Below are positions 17,713-25,577 of a stretch of DNA of 64,000 nt, one piece after another. A program made the translations under genes and the position numbers. Within the stretch, counting starts at the first letter, position 1, and every line of letters starts with the position of its first letter. The notes under the pieces were generated by a model. The model was given only the letters and a program-made list of their open reading frames with translations. It did no database searches and was not told where the DNA came from. Source of the DNA: Streptomyces sp. CB02261 (GTDB lineage: Bacteria; Actinomycetota; Actinomycetes; Streptomycetales; Streptomycetaceae); contig NZ_LIVX01000006.1 in the NCBI RefSeq assembly GCF_001905665.1, positions 186,001 to 250,000 on the forward strand. Direction: 5' to 3'.

Positions 17713-17981
17713 GCCGTGTTCTGAAAGTCGGCTCTGCTCCGCGCCTCGCATCGTGATGATCGCGGTGTGGGGCGAGGGGATCTTTCTGACAGGCAGTGGG
17801 CGGTGCTGGAGCCGTTGCTGCCGGTTGCCGTATCGGGAAGGCCGGCGGTGAGTCGGCGGAGGCTGATCGATGGGATCCGGTGGCGAGTGCGGACCCGTGC
17901 TCTGTGGAGGGATCTGCCGCAGGAGTACGGGCCGTGGCAGACGGTCTATGGACTCTTCCGCCGCTGGCAGCGTGACGGCCC
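17713..17981 (+). pseudogene. Truncated IS5-like insertion sequence (left end plus transposase N-terminus)
   Basis: It begins with the end sequence GCCGTGTTCTGAAAGTC directly after CTAG, then a GTG (17767) opens a transposase N-terminus (LSDRQWAVLEPLLP, DGIRWRVRTRALWRDLPQEYGPW, FRRWQRDG). It breaks off at about 17981. It is about 70% similar in protein to the larger copy starting at 25826. No right end is found, so it is inactive. Confidence 0.75.
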
Positions 17982-18166
17982 GCGAGATGATCAAGGGATG
18001 GTGTGGACTCTTGAAATCGTGCGGTGGCCGCGGGCCATGACGTAGACCCTGATCGATGGGGCCCTTGGGGAGGATCGGAACGGTCAGTAGCGACATCTGG
18101 CCGATCTTGATTCCGGCTCGATGACTGGCCCTGTTTCCGCTGATCAGGGCCCTTACGTTCCGGGTC

Positions 18167-18956
18167 ATGCCAGTTGAATTTCTCTCTGATGACCAGGTCT
18201 CGCGCTACGGCCGGTTCGCTACGAGGCGCGGCGGCAGAGCCGGTATGAGCACGCGTGGGAGATCCGGGGCGCGTACGCCTACCGAGAGTTCCCGGCGGAG
18301 GCGGAGGTGCGCGGGTTTTTGGCGGCGCGGGTGTGGGCGTCGCTGGAGGGGCCGCGGGCTGGGTGCGCACCTGGTGCCGGTGTCGGTGGTGCCGGCGGCG
18401 CGGATGGCGGGGCTGGCCCGGTACGGGATGGGCTCGAAGGCGCCGGCCTTGCGGGAGCTGGAGGAGAGCCGGAAGACGGCGACGCTGCTGGCGACGGTGC
18501 GGCATCCGGAGTCGGCGAGCGGTTCATCCTCGACGCCCTCCACAGCCTCGACGGCGACCCCAAGCCCGAGACCGTGATCACGGACACCGCCCCGTACTCG
18601 GACATCATGTTCGGGCTGTTCGCGATCTGCGGCTACCACTTCTGCCCCGCGGATCGCCGACATCGGCGACGCCCGCCTGTGGCGCACCCACGCCAGCGCC
18701 GACTACGCGCCCCTCCAGGACGCCTCCCGGCACACGGTCCGCCTGGACCGCGTCCGCGCGCACCGGGGCGACATGCTGCGGGTGGCCGGCTCGCTGGCAA
18801 CCGGTGAGGTCCGCGGCTATGACCTGCCCGCCACCGCCTCGCCCGGAAGATCTTCTTCGGACAGCGCGGTGAACTGCGCCAGCACTACCGCGAAATAATG
18901 GAGGACCAGCTCGGCGCCCTCGGACTCGCCCTTTCTGGGCGGTTCCTCCCACGGTA
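18167..18956 (+). pseudogene. Decayed Tn3-family transposase
   Basis: Scraps of a Tn3 transposase follow one another in order but in changing frames: MPVEFLSDDQVSRYGRF (N-terminus), YEHAWEIRGAYAYREFPAEA, LARYGMGSKAPALRELEE, then the catalytic-region piece ITDTAPYSDIMFGLFAICGY, DMLRVAGSLATGEVRGYDL and FFGQRGELRQHYREIMEDQL near the C-terminus. A full enzyme has nearly 1000 residues; here about 260 codons remain with at least four frame changes and large deletions. It ends just before the cstR operator. Confidence 0.8.
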
Positions 18957-18958
18957 GG

Positions 18959-18974
18959 ATACCCATGGGGGTAT
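18959..18974. promoter_or_regulatory. CstR-type operator 1 (cstR promoter)
   Basis: Perfect inverted repeat ATACCC-ATGG-GGGTAT, 15 bases before the repressor's GTG start, matching the CsoR/CstR operator pattern. Position implies autorepression. Confidence 0.75.
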
Positions 18975-18988
18975 GTGAGGAGGTTGGT

Positions 18989-19267
18989 GTGCAACTCGAC
19001 ATGAGTGCCGAGGAACTGAAGGCGGCGCTGAACCGGCTGCGGCGGGCGCAGGGTCAGCTCGCGGGAGTGATAAAGATGATCGAGGAGGGTCGGGACTGCG
19101 AGGACGTCGTCACGCAGCTGTCGGCGGTCTCCAAGGCGCTGGACCGGGCAGGGTTCTCGATCATCGCGACGGGCCTGCAGCAGTGCATGACCAGCGAGGA
19201 CCCGCAGGTACAGGACTCCGCGCAGATGCGCTCCCGGCTGGAGAAGCTGTTCCTTTCCCTGGCCTGA
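18989..19267 (+). CDS. CstR-like persulfide-sensing repressor (CsoR/FrmR family)
   Basis: A 92-residue all-helical repressor of the CsoR/RcnR/FrmR family (LNRLRRAQGQLAGVIKMIEEGRDCEDVV). It keeps Cys37 and Cys66 but lacks the His four residues before the second Cys (here Gly62) that copper-sensing CsoR uses. The two-Cys-only pattern is that of CstR, which releases DNA when a di- or tri-sulfide links the thiols. GTG 18989 has GAGGAGG 6 bases upstream. Matching palindromes precede its own gene and the sulfur-transfer genes at 21.7-23.9 kb, so it is the likely regulator of the module. Confidence 0.85.
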   Translation: MQLDMSAEELKAALNRLRRAQGQLAGVIKMIEEGRDCEDVVTQLSAVSKALDRAGFSIIATGLQQCMTSEDPQVQDSAQMRSRLEKLFLSLA

Positions 19268-19269
19268 GA

Positions 19270-20051
19270 GTTTTCGCATCCCGTGGGGCCTGCCGCAAAC
19301 GCACCGACAACGGGGCGTCCGCGGCTGGCCCCACGGGTCTTCCACAGCAGGACGCCGGTCGCCATCACGGCGGCCACGGTCAGCAGCAGCGTGCCGAAGA
19401 CCCTCTGCAGGCCGGCGGGCTGGTCCTTCGCGGACAGCCGCTTGCCGTCGCAGGCGCCCAGGACCGCCGTCGCGATGAACGGCATGATCCAGGCTGACCT
19501 GGGTGGACGCGCGGGCCGAGAGGGCGACCGCCTCGTTGGCGATGATGACCGGCAGGCTGGTGCCGACGGCGGCGCTCATCGGTGCCGCCAGTGCCGCCAC
19601 CAGGGCAGGGACGGCGAGGAAGCCACCGCCGACGCCGAGGAATCCGGTCACCGCGCCCAGCGCGGCCCCCGCTCCCGTAGCGCGGGGCGCCGACGCCGTC
19701 GCGTCCTCGGACGGTGTCCGCCGGCGCAGCATGCGCAGCCCGGCGAACATGGCGAGGGCTGCGAATGCCATGGTCGGCACAGCGGCGGGAATGCGTGCGG
19801 ACAGCAGACCGGCCGCCGCGGCGAACAGCAGACCGGCCCGCCAGCGCACCATTCCCGCCCGGGCGGGAGCCAGCGGCGCGGTGAGCGAGGTGACGATCAC
19901 GATGATCAGGCTGGCGGTAGTGGCCTCGGCCGGGCTGAAGCCGAGCAGGTAGATCAGGGCGGGGACGGTCAGGATGCTCCCGCCAGCCCCAAGTGCCCAG
20001 GGCGAGACCTACCAGAGCCCCGGCGAGCAGCACGAGAACGAACGCGGTCAT
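19270..20051 (-). pseudogene. TauE/SafE permease, frameshifted (copy 1)
   Basis: Starting at ATG 20051 the protein reads MTAFVLVLLAGALVGLALGT. A one-base loss near 19990 shifts the frame, after which SILTVPALIYLLGFSPAEATTAS and GFLGVGGGFLAVPALV (family hallmarks) follow. A second break near 19490 shifts it again before FIATAVLGACDGKRLSAKD. The pieces together give a normal sulfite/sulfur-compound exporter of about 250 residues. Its start overlaps the stop of a rhodanese fragment (ATGA), the same rhodanese-TauE order as the intact pair at 23.9-25.4 kb. The 3' end merges with the cstR stop, facing it. Confidence 0.75.
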
Positions 20052-20224
20052 ATGACCGTGCCCGCCGCCCCGTGCGCGTCCTTCACGGGCAGACCCGGAT
20101 CGGCCCAGGCGCACATCCCGCCCGTGACGTCGACCGCCGCAACACCGCTCTCGGCGAGCAGGTGCGCGGCCTGCTGGGAGCGGTTCCCGGAACGGCAGAT
20201 CATGGGTGTTTCACGAGCGACCGC
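20048..20224 (-). pseudogene. Rhodanese C-terminal fragment
   Basis: The frame reads RETPMICRSGNRSQQAAHLL then AAVDVTGGMCAWADPGLPVKD and stops inside the TauE start codon. It contains the catalytic loop CRSGNRS and the C-terminal half of a rhodanese (sulfurtransferase) domain; the N-terminal half is missing and an in-frame TAG lies just upstream at 20225-20227. It is coupled to the damaged TauE gene. Confidence 0.75.
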
Positions 20225-20410
20225 CTATGAAACAACCCGGGGCGTTGACCACCCGGCACCCGGGATTCCGTACGCGATTGGTCAGCGGTGCCCGCCGGTG
20301 CGCGGAGGCGGGGCACGGCGGCGGCTCACCCTACTGGACCCTTCGTACTCCGTCCGCCCGGCGCCTCGGCCAGGGCCGCCCCGAGGGGGCCCTGGCGGAA
20401 CGTGTGTCGG

Positions 20411-21697
20411 TCAGGTTCGGGGGTGGTCGGTCATCCAGCGGGCGGCGAGGAGGCCCGAGGCCGCGGTGAGGACGGTGGCGGCGAGGACAGTGGCATCCAG
20501 GCCCAGCGCGTCGGCGAGGACGCCCGCCGTCAGGGCGCCGAGGGCGTAGCCCATGTCGCGCCAGAACCGGTAGGTGCCGAGGGCGTGGGCCCGCCAGGAG
20601 GGGTGGGCGTGGTCGGAGACGGCGGCGATGAGCGCCGGATAGACCAGCGCGGTGCCGAGACCCAGGCCGAAGGCGGAGAGGACTCCGGCGAGAAGAGGGC
20701 GGTCGAGGAGGAGGGCGAGGAGGAGTGCCGCCGCCTGGACCAGCATGCCCGTCACGACGAGCGGCTTGCGGCCGACCCTGTCGGCGAGGTGGCCGGCCGG
20801 GATCTGGCCTATGCCCCACACGAGCGGGTAGAGCCCCTTGATCAGGCCGATCGCGGCGATGCCGAGTCCGTGATCGGCGAAGAGAAGCGGAAAGACGCCC
20901 CAGGTCAGGCCGTCGTTGAGGTTGTTGACCAGACCCGCCTGGCTGGCACCACGTAGCGACCGGTCGCGCCATGACGTACGGGCGAAGGTCTCCTTGAAGG
21001 ACGGCCTGCCGTTCTCGCCGCCCGGGGGCGCCGGGTGGCGGGAGAGTTCGAGGGCCAGGTGGGCGGCGGTGTCCTTGGCCAGGAGGGACAGTCCGAATCC
21101 GGCGGCGAGGAAGACCACGCCGATGAGCTCGGGGGCGGGGCGCAGCCCGTAATGGTTGGCGAGATAGCCGGTGAGCAGGGCGGTGGCACCGACCGAGACG
21201 TAGCCGGCGGCCTCATTGAGGCCGGTGGCGAGCCCCCGGCGGCCGGGTCCCACGAGGTCGATCTTCATATTGACGGTCATCGACCACGTCAGCCCCTGGT
21301 TGACGCCGAGCAGGACGTTCGCGGCCACGATCCACCACCACGAAGGCGCCCACGCGAGGACGAACGGCACGGGTGCGCCGATCAGCCAGCCCGCCAGCAG
21401 GAGCTGCCTGCGCCGGAAACGGGCGGTGAGCACACCGGCGGCAAGGTTCGTGAGCGCCTTGGCGAGGCCGAAGGCGACGATGAACGAGAAGACGGCCAGG
21501 TTCCCGGCGAGCCTGAAGACCTCGGTGCCGATCAGGGGGACCGTCGTCCGCTCCAGACCGACGAGCGCCCCGACCGCCGCCGTGACGAGGACGAGCAGGA
21601 CGAACTGCGCCCGGTTCTCCCGAAGGCCCAGCCGCACGGCGCCGGGCGAGGGGGCGACGGGGGGCGAGCGCCGCCTCGCCGTGATCCCTCGTGTCAT
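20411..21697 (-). CDS. MFS transporter in the sulfur module
   Basis: A 428-residue major facilitator superfamily protein with about 12 membrane helices and MFS loop motifs (GRKPLVVTGMLVQ; GRRGLATGLNEAAGY). The long N-terminal tail MTRGITARRRSPPVAPS is cytoplasmic. ATG 21697 has AGGAGAG about 6 bases upstream; the frame is open far beyond but over another gene. It diverges from a rhodanese gene, and the 188 bases between them hold three CstR-type palindromes, the nearest only 40 bases from this start, so persulfide control is expected. Substrate unknown; a sulfur oxyanion or sulfide is plausible from context. Confidence 0.8.
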   Translation of the reverse strand: MTRGITARRRSPPVAPSPGAVRLGLRENRAQFVLLVLVTAAVGALVGLERTTVPLIGTEVFRLAGNLAVFSFIVAFGLAKALTNLAAGVLTARFRRRQLLLAGWLIGAPVPFVLAWAPSWWWIVAANVLLGVNQGLTWSMTVNMKIDLVGPGRRGLATGLNEAAGYVSVGATALLTGYLANHYGLRPAPELIGVVFLAAGFGLSLLAKDTAAHLALELSRHPAPPGGENGRPSFKETFARTSWRDRSLRGASQAGLVNNLNDGLTWGVFPLLFADHGLGIAAIGLIKGLYPLVWGIGQIPAGHLADRVGRKPLVVTGMLVQAAALLLALLLDRPLLAGVLSAFGLGLGTALVYPALIAAVSDHAHPSWRAHALGTYRFWRDMGYALGALTAGVLADALGLDATVLAATVLTAASGLLAARWMTDHPRT

Positions 21698-21736
21698 CTC
21701 GATCTCTCCTATCCACTCCGATATCCGCAGACCACC

Positions 21737-21752
21737 ATACCCCCACGGGTAT
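21737..21752. promoter_or_regulatory. CstR-type operator 2
   Basis: Perfect inverted repeat ATACCC-CCAC-GGGTAT, 40 bases before the MFS transporter start. Confidence 0.75.
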
Positions 21753-21794
21753 TTTCTCCGCCCCTTCCCGCAGAAGTGGGGACCGTGACGGGGG

Positions 21795-21810
21795 ATACCC
21801 CTAGGGGTAT
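21795..21810. promoter_or_regulatory. CstR-type operator 3
   Basis: Perfect 16-base palindrome ATACCCCTAGGGGTAT between the divergent MFS and rhodanese genes. Confidence 0.75.
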
Positions 21811-21851
21811 TTGACTTCTCTCGCCGCCTCTGCCTACAGTCGGCGTCGTAA

Positions 21852-21867
21852 GTACCCCGGGGGGTAT
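21852..21867. promoter_or_regulatory. CstR-type operator 4
   Basis: GTACCCCGGGGGGTAT, one position off a perfect palindrome, 19 bases before the rhodanese ATG at 21886. Confidence 0.7.
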
Positions 21868-21885
21868 CCGAAAGGGTGACCTTCC

Positions 21886-22209
21886 ATGCGTGAAGTGGAT
21901 CTGGACGTCTTCGCCTCCGAACTGGCGGAGGGCGCCTTCGCCATCGACGTACGGGAACCGGACGAGTACCGCGCCGGTCACGTACCGGGGGTGCGCACCG
22001 CACCGCTCTCCGAGCTCGGCGCCCACCTCGCCGCGCTCCCCGCCGACCGGCTCGTCTACGTGATCTGCGCGAGCGGCAACCGGAGCGCCTGGGCCGCGGA
22101 GCACCTGGAAGCCGCCGGCCTCCGCGCGGTCTCGGTCGCGGGCGGCACCTCCGGGTGGGCCCGTGCCGGTCGCCCGGTCGTGCGCGGCACGGATGTCCGG
22201 GCCGCCTGA
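21886..22209 (+). CDS. Single-domain rhodanese sulfurtransferase
   Basis: A 107-residue cytoplasmic rhodanese that carries sulfane sulfur on a Cys persulfide. It shows FAIDVREPDEYRAGHVPGV, the active loop CASGNRSAW and a closing GGTSGWARAGRPV. The domain is complete and nothing else is attached. An AAAGGGTGA-type ribosome site precedes ATG 21886. It is first in a run of plus-strand sulfur genes (87 bases before the dioxygenase fusion) and is preceded by three CstR-type operators, so it is expected to be induced by sulfide or polysulfide. Confidence 0.9.
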   Translation: MREVDLDVFASELAEGAFAIDVREPDEYRAGHVPGVRTAPLSELGAHLAALPADRLVYVICASGNRSAWAAEHLEAAGLRAVSVAGGTSGWARAGRPVVRGTDVRAA

Positions 22210-22295
22210 ACGGCCGGCCGCCCACCCTCAGCGCACTTCTTCCCGTCTCGCGTGGCTTCCGCTCCGCGACCGCTTTCTCCGTCGAAAGGTTCGCC

Positions 22296-23684
22296 GTGTT
22301 CTTCGCCCAGTACTACCTCGACTGCCTGTCCCAGGCGTCGTACATGATCGCCGACGAGCAGACCGGTCAGGCGGTCGTCGTGGACCCGCGCCGGGACGTG
22401 TCGGAATACCTCGCCGATGCGCGGGCGCACGGGTTGACCGTGGTCGGCGTGATCAACACCCACTTCCACGCGGACTTCGTCGCCGGCCACCTGGAGATGG
22501 CCGACGAGACCGGCGCGTGGATCGGTTACGGCTCGCGGGCGGAGACGGAGTACCCGGTCCGTCACCTCGCCGAGGGCGAGCGGATCACCCTGGGCGATGT
22601 GGTGCTGGAGGTCATGGAGACACCGGGGCACACCCCGGAGTCGATCAGCGTCCTCGTCTACGAACACGCCGTCGACGCCGTCCCGTACGGGGTCCTGACG
22701 GGTGACGCGCTGTTCATCGGTGATGTCGGCCGCCCCGACCTGCTGGCGTCGGTGGGCGTGACGGCCGAGGAGCTGGGCGGAATGCTGCACGACAGTGTGC
22801 AGAACAAGCTGATGGGCCTCGCGGACGAGGTCCGGGTCTTCCCCGCCCACGGCGCCGGCTCGGCCTGCGGGAAGAACCTGTCGACGGAGAAGTCCTCCAC
22901 GATCGGGGAACAGCGGGCGACCAACTACGCCTGCGCCCCGATGGGTCGGGAGGAGTTCGTCGCGCTGGTGACGGCGGGCCAGTCCGCCGCACCGGGCTAC
23001 TTCGCCTACGACGCCGACCTCAACCGCAGGGAGCGGCCCCTGTACGACTCCGCAGCCACGGCCCGTCCGCTGTCCCTGGAGGAGTTCGCCGGACTGCGGG
23101 CAGGTGGCGCCGTGGCGGTCGACGCGCGTGATCCGCAGGAGTTCGCGGCCGGGCACCTGACCGGTGCGGTGAACGTGCCGGCCGACGGCCGGTTCGCCGA
23201 ACAGGCCGGCACCGTCCTGGACCCCGCGGAGGAACTGGTGGTGATGGCGCCTCAGAACCGGGAGGAGGAGGTCGTCACCCGCCTCGCCCGCATCGGCTTC
23301 GACCGTGTCGTGGGCTACGTCCGCAATCCCCAGGACGCCCTGCGGGTGATGGAGGGTGAGGTCACCCCCGCCAGCCGCCTCACCGCCACCCACCTCAAGA
23401 CCGTCCTCGCCGGAAACAACCCGCCGCTCGTTGTCGACGTCCGCACCTGCGGCGAGCGCGAGGCCAACGGCTTCATCCCCGAGGCCCTGCACATCCCGCT
23501 GAGCGAACTGTCCTCCCGGATCGGCGAACTCCCCACCGACCGGCCGCTGGTCCTGCACTGCGCGGGCGGCCACCGCTCCTCCATCGCCGCCAGCCTGCTG
23601 CGCCACCGCGGCATCGAGGACGTCTCCGACATCCTCGGCGGCTGGGCCGCCTGGGCCCTCGCGGCCGGATCCGCCGAGGTCTGA
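22296..23684 (+). CDS. Persulfide dioxygenase-rhodanese fusion (CstB-like)
   Basis: A 462-residue protein. Residues 1-~250 are a metallo-beta-lactamase fold of the persulfide dioxygenase (ETHE1) type with the metal motif THFHADF and later TPGHTPES, GDALFIGDVGRPDL and PAHGAGSACG. Two rhodanese domains follow. The first (about 260-350) lacks a Cys at the active position (VMAPQNREEE), whereas the second (about 365-460) has CAGGHRSS. This layout matches CstB, which oxidises and transfers persulfide sulfur to give thiosulfate. GTG 22296 has AAAGG upstream. It follows the rhodanese gene under CstR-type operators. Confidence 0.9.
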   Translation: MFFAQYYLDCLSQASYMIADEQTGQAVVVDPRRDVSEYLADARAHGLTVVGVINTHFHADFVAGHLEMADETGAWIGYGSRAETEYPVRHLAEGERITLGDVVLEVMETPGHTPESISVLVYEHAVDAVPYGVLTGDALFIGDVGRPDLLASVGVTAEELGGMLHDSVQNKLMGLADEVRVFPAHGAGSACGKNLSTEKSSTIGEQRATNYACAPMGREEFVALVTAGQSAAPGYFAYDADLNRRERPLYDSAATARPLSLEEFAGLRAGGAVAVDARDPQEFAAGHLTGAVNVPADGRFAEQAGTVLDPAEELVVMAPQNREEEVVTRLARIGFDRVVGYVRNPQDALRVMEGEVTPASRLTATHLKTVLAGNNPPLVVDVRTCGEREANGFIPEALHIPLSELSSRIGELPTDRPLVLHCAGGHRSSIAASLLRHRGIEDVSDILGGWAAWALAAGSAEV

Positions 23685-23884
23685 CCGCCCGACCGCTCAC
23701 CAACCGCCGACGGGCACGGAACATCCGGGCTTTTCCCGCCGTGCACCGCCGGCCCGCGCCGGAGCCGGGGGTGCGCTATGCCCCGCTCCTCCGCCCCGTC
23801 GCGGGCGGGGCCGCACTGCCCCGCCCGCGACCGGCCCCTCACCCCTGTCTGCCTGGGTCGTCGCCACGGCCCACGGTGTACTGC

Positions 23885-23900
23885 ATACCCCCACCCGTAT
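23885..23900. promoter_or_regulatory. CstR-type operator 5 (imperfect)
   Basis: ATACCC-CCAC-CCGTAT, two mismatches in the right arm, 19 bases before the rhodanese-membrane gene at 23920. Its spacing to the start equals that of operator 4. Confidence 0.55.
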
Positions 23901-23919
23901 AAACCTTCCGGAGTCCCGC

Positions 23920-24501
23920 ATGAGCGCCGAGCGCACCATCCAGTCGATCAGCCCCGCCGTCCTGCACCGTCTCGTCCAGGAGGGCCACGCCCCGCGCCTG
24001 CTCGACGTGCGCACCCCGGGCGAGTTCCGCACCGCCCACATCGCCGGCTCGTACAACGTGCCGCTGAGCACCCTGCGCGAGCACCGCGCGGAGCTGCGTT
24101 CGCACCTGGACGAGGAGGTGGTGCTCGTCTGCCGTTCCGGACAGCGGGCGAAGGAGGCCGAGCAGGCCCTCGCACAGGCCGGTCTGCCCAACCTCCGTGT
24201 CCTGGAGGGCGGGATCACCGCCTGGGAGGCGACGAGCGCTCCCGTGGAGCGGGGCCCCGAGCGGTGGGACATGGAGCGCCAGGTCCGCCTCGTCGCGGGC
24301 TCGGTCGTCCTGGCCACCGGCCTCATCGGCATCGCCGTCCCCGGTGCCCACCTCATCGGCACGGCGATCGGCGCCGGCCTGACCTACGCGGCGCTGAGCA
24401 ACTCCTGCGCCATGGGCATGCTGCTGTCCAAGCTCCCGTACAACCGCGGCCCGCGCACCGACGTCCGCACCGTGATCGCGGAGCTGCGGAGCGCGTCGTG
24501 A
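23920..24501 (+). CDS. Membrane-anchored rhodanese (rhodanese-DUF2892)
   Basis: A 193-residue protein with an N-terminal rhodanese domain (RLLDVRTPGEFRTAHIAGSYNVPL; active loop CRSGQRAKEAE; GGITAWE) followed by a two-helix DUF2892-type membrane segment (VRLVAGSVVLATGLIGIAVPG; LIGTAIGAGLTYAALSNSC). The Cys in NSCAMG at the membrane end is typical of the family. GGAG lies 7 bases before ATG 23920. Its stop overlaps the TauE/SafE start (GTGA), so rhodanese and permease are translated together, probably handing sulfur to the exporter. Confidence 0.9.
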   Translation: MSAERTIQSISPAVLHRLVQEGHAPRLLDVRTPGEFRTAHIAGSYNVPLSTLREHRAELRSHLDEEVVLVCRSGQRAKEAEQALAQAGLPNLRVLEGGITAWEATSAPVERGPERWDMERQVRLVAGSVVLATGLIGIAVPGAHLIGTAIGAGLTYAALSNSCAMGMLLSKLPYNRGPRTDVRTVIAELRSAS

Positions 24502-25391
24502 CCGCCCTCATCGTCGCGGTCTCTCTGCTCATCGGCGTCAGCCTCGGCATCCTCGGCGGCGGCGGGTCCATCCTCACTGTCCCGATCCTGGTCTACCTCG
24601 TCGGACAGGACACCAAGGAGGCCATCGCCACGTCGCTGTTCGTCGTCGGCGTCACCAGCCTCGCCGCCCTCATCCCTCACGCGCGGGCCCACCGAGTGCG
24701 GTGGAGGACCGGGCTGCTCTTCGGCGCCTTCAGCATGGCCGGTGCCTACGTCGGCGGCCGCGTCGCCGAGTACATCCCCGGCACCGTCCTGCTCATCGCG
24801 TTCGCGCTGATGATGCTCGCCACCGCCTACGCGATGCTCCGCAAGCCGCGTGACGGGGCGAAGAAGGCCCGGCCCGCCCACAGCGACCTGCCGCTGAAGC
24901 ACATCGCGGTCGAGGGTCTCGTCGTCGGCGCCGTGACCGGCCTGGTCGGTTCCGGCGGTGGATTCCTCGTCGTTCCAGCCCTGGCCATACTCGGCGGACT
25001 GCCGATGGGCATCGCGGTCGGCACCTCGCTGCTGGTCATCGCGATGAAGTCCTTCGCCGGACTCGCCGGCCACCTCTCCGGCGTCTCCGTCGACTGGGGC
25101 ATCGCCCTGACCGTGACCGTGGCGGCTGTGATCGGCAGCCTGATCGGCGCCCGCCTCGCCGGACGCATCCCGCAGGACGCGCTGCGCAAGGCGTTCGGCT
25201 GGTTCGTCGTCGTCATGGGCGTCTTCGTCCTCGCCCAGCAGCTGGACACCGCCGTCCGGACCCACCCCGCCACTTGGGCCGTCCTCGGAGCCGGGGTGAC
25301 CATCGCGGTCGCCACCCGAATACGGAGGCGCTCAAGGACGTCCCGCCCTCGGCCGATGGTCCGTGTCCACCAGGATGCGGCATCGAAATAG
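24498..25391 (+). CDS. TauE/SafE sulfur-compound permease (copy 2, intact)
   Basis: A 297-residue membrane protein with about eight helices and the duplicated family signature (SLGILGGGGSILTVPILVYL and GLVGSGGGFLVVPALAILGG). The family exports sulfite, thiosulfate or sulfoacetate. It starts at GTG 24498, overlapping the rhodanese stop by four bases. The basic tail after residue 270 (RIRRRSRTSRPRPMVRVHQD) is longer than usual and may have arisen where the downstream rearrangement joined. Together with copy 1 it shows this module once existed at least twice. Confidence 0.9.
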   Translation: MTALIVAVSLLIGVSLGILGGGGSILTVPILVYLVGQDTKEAIATSLFVVGVTSLAALIPHARAHRVRWRTGLLFGAFSMAGAYVGGRVAEYIPGTVLLIAFALMMLATAYAMLRKPRDGAKKARPAHSDLPLKHIAVEGLVVGAVTGLVGSGGGFLVVPALAILGGLPMGIAVGTSLLVIAMKSFAGLAGHLSGVSVDWGIALTVTVAAVIGSLIGARLAGRIPQDALRKAFGWFVVVMGVFVLAQQLDTAVRTHPATWAVLGAGVTIAVATRIRRRSRTSRPRPMVRVHQDAASK

Positions 25392-25446
25392 TGTAAGACG
25401 CTTGCTTCAAGGCGTGCCTGGTGGGGGGCGAAGGGGGCGAATTCCG

Positions 25447-25577
25447 GTGCAGGTGGACGAAGAATCGATGCAGTCGGTCCTGAAACCGCCTCAGGCGGGC
25501 GCAGGGACAGCTGGCCGCCGTGATCGAGATGGTCGAGTCCGGCCGGGAGTGCGAGGACGTCGTCACTCAGCTCGCGG
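25447..25577 (+). pseudogene. Broken second cstR-like gene
   Basis: It begins GTG CAG GTG GAC, parallel to the start of the intact repressor. One extra C near 25487 shifts the frame, after which RAQGQLAAVIEMVESGRECE then DVVTQLAA matches the intact protein's RAQGQLAGVIKMIEEGRDCE then DVVTQLSA. It stops being homologous at about 25577, where a serine-recombinase fragment takes over. Thus it is truncated and frameshifted. Confidence 0.8.

Noticed and set aside
18989..19267. Copper-sensing CsoR
   Set aside because: The His of the Cys-His-Cys copper site is missing, and no copper ATPase or chaperone is nearby; sulfur-transfer genes are.
21886..22209. Arsenate reductase or Cdc25-type phosphatase instead of rhodanese
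   Set aside because: The active loop CASGNRS is the six-residue loop of sulfurtransferases; phosphatases have a seven-residue loop.
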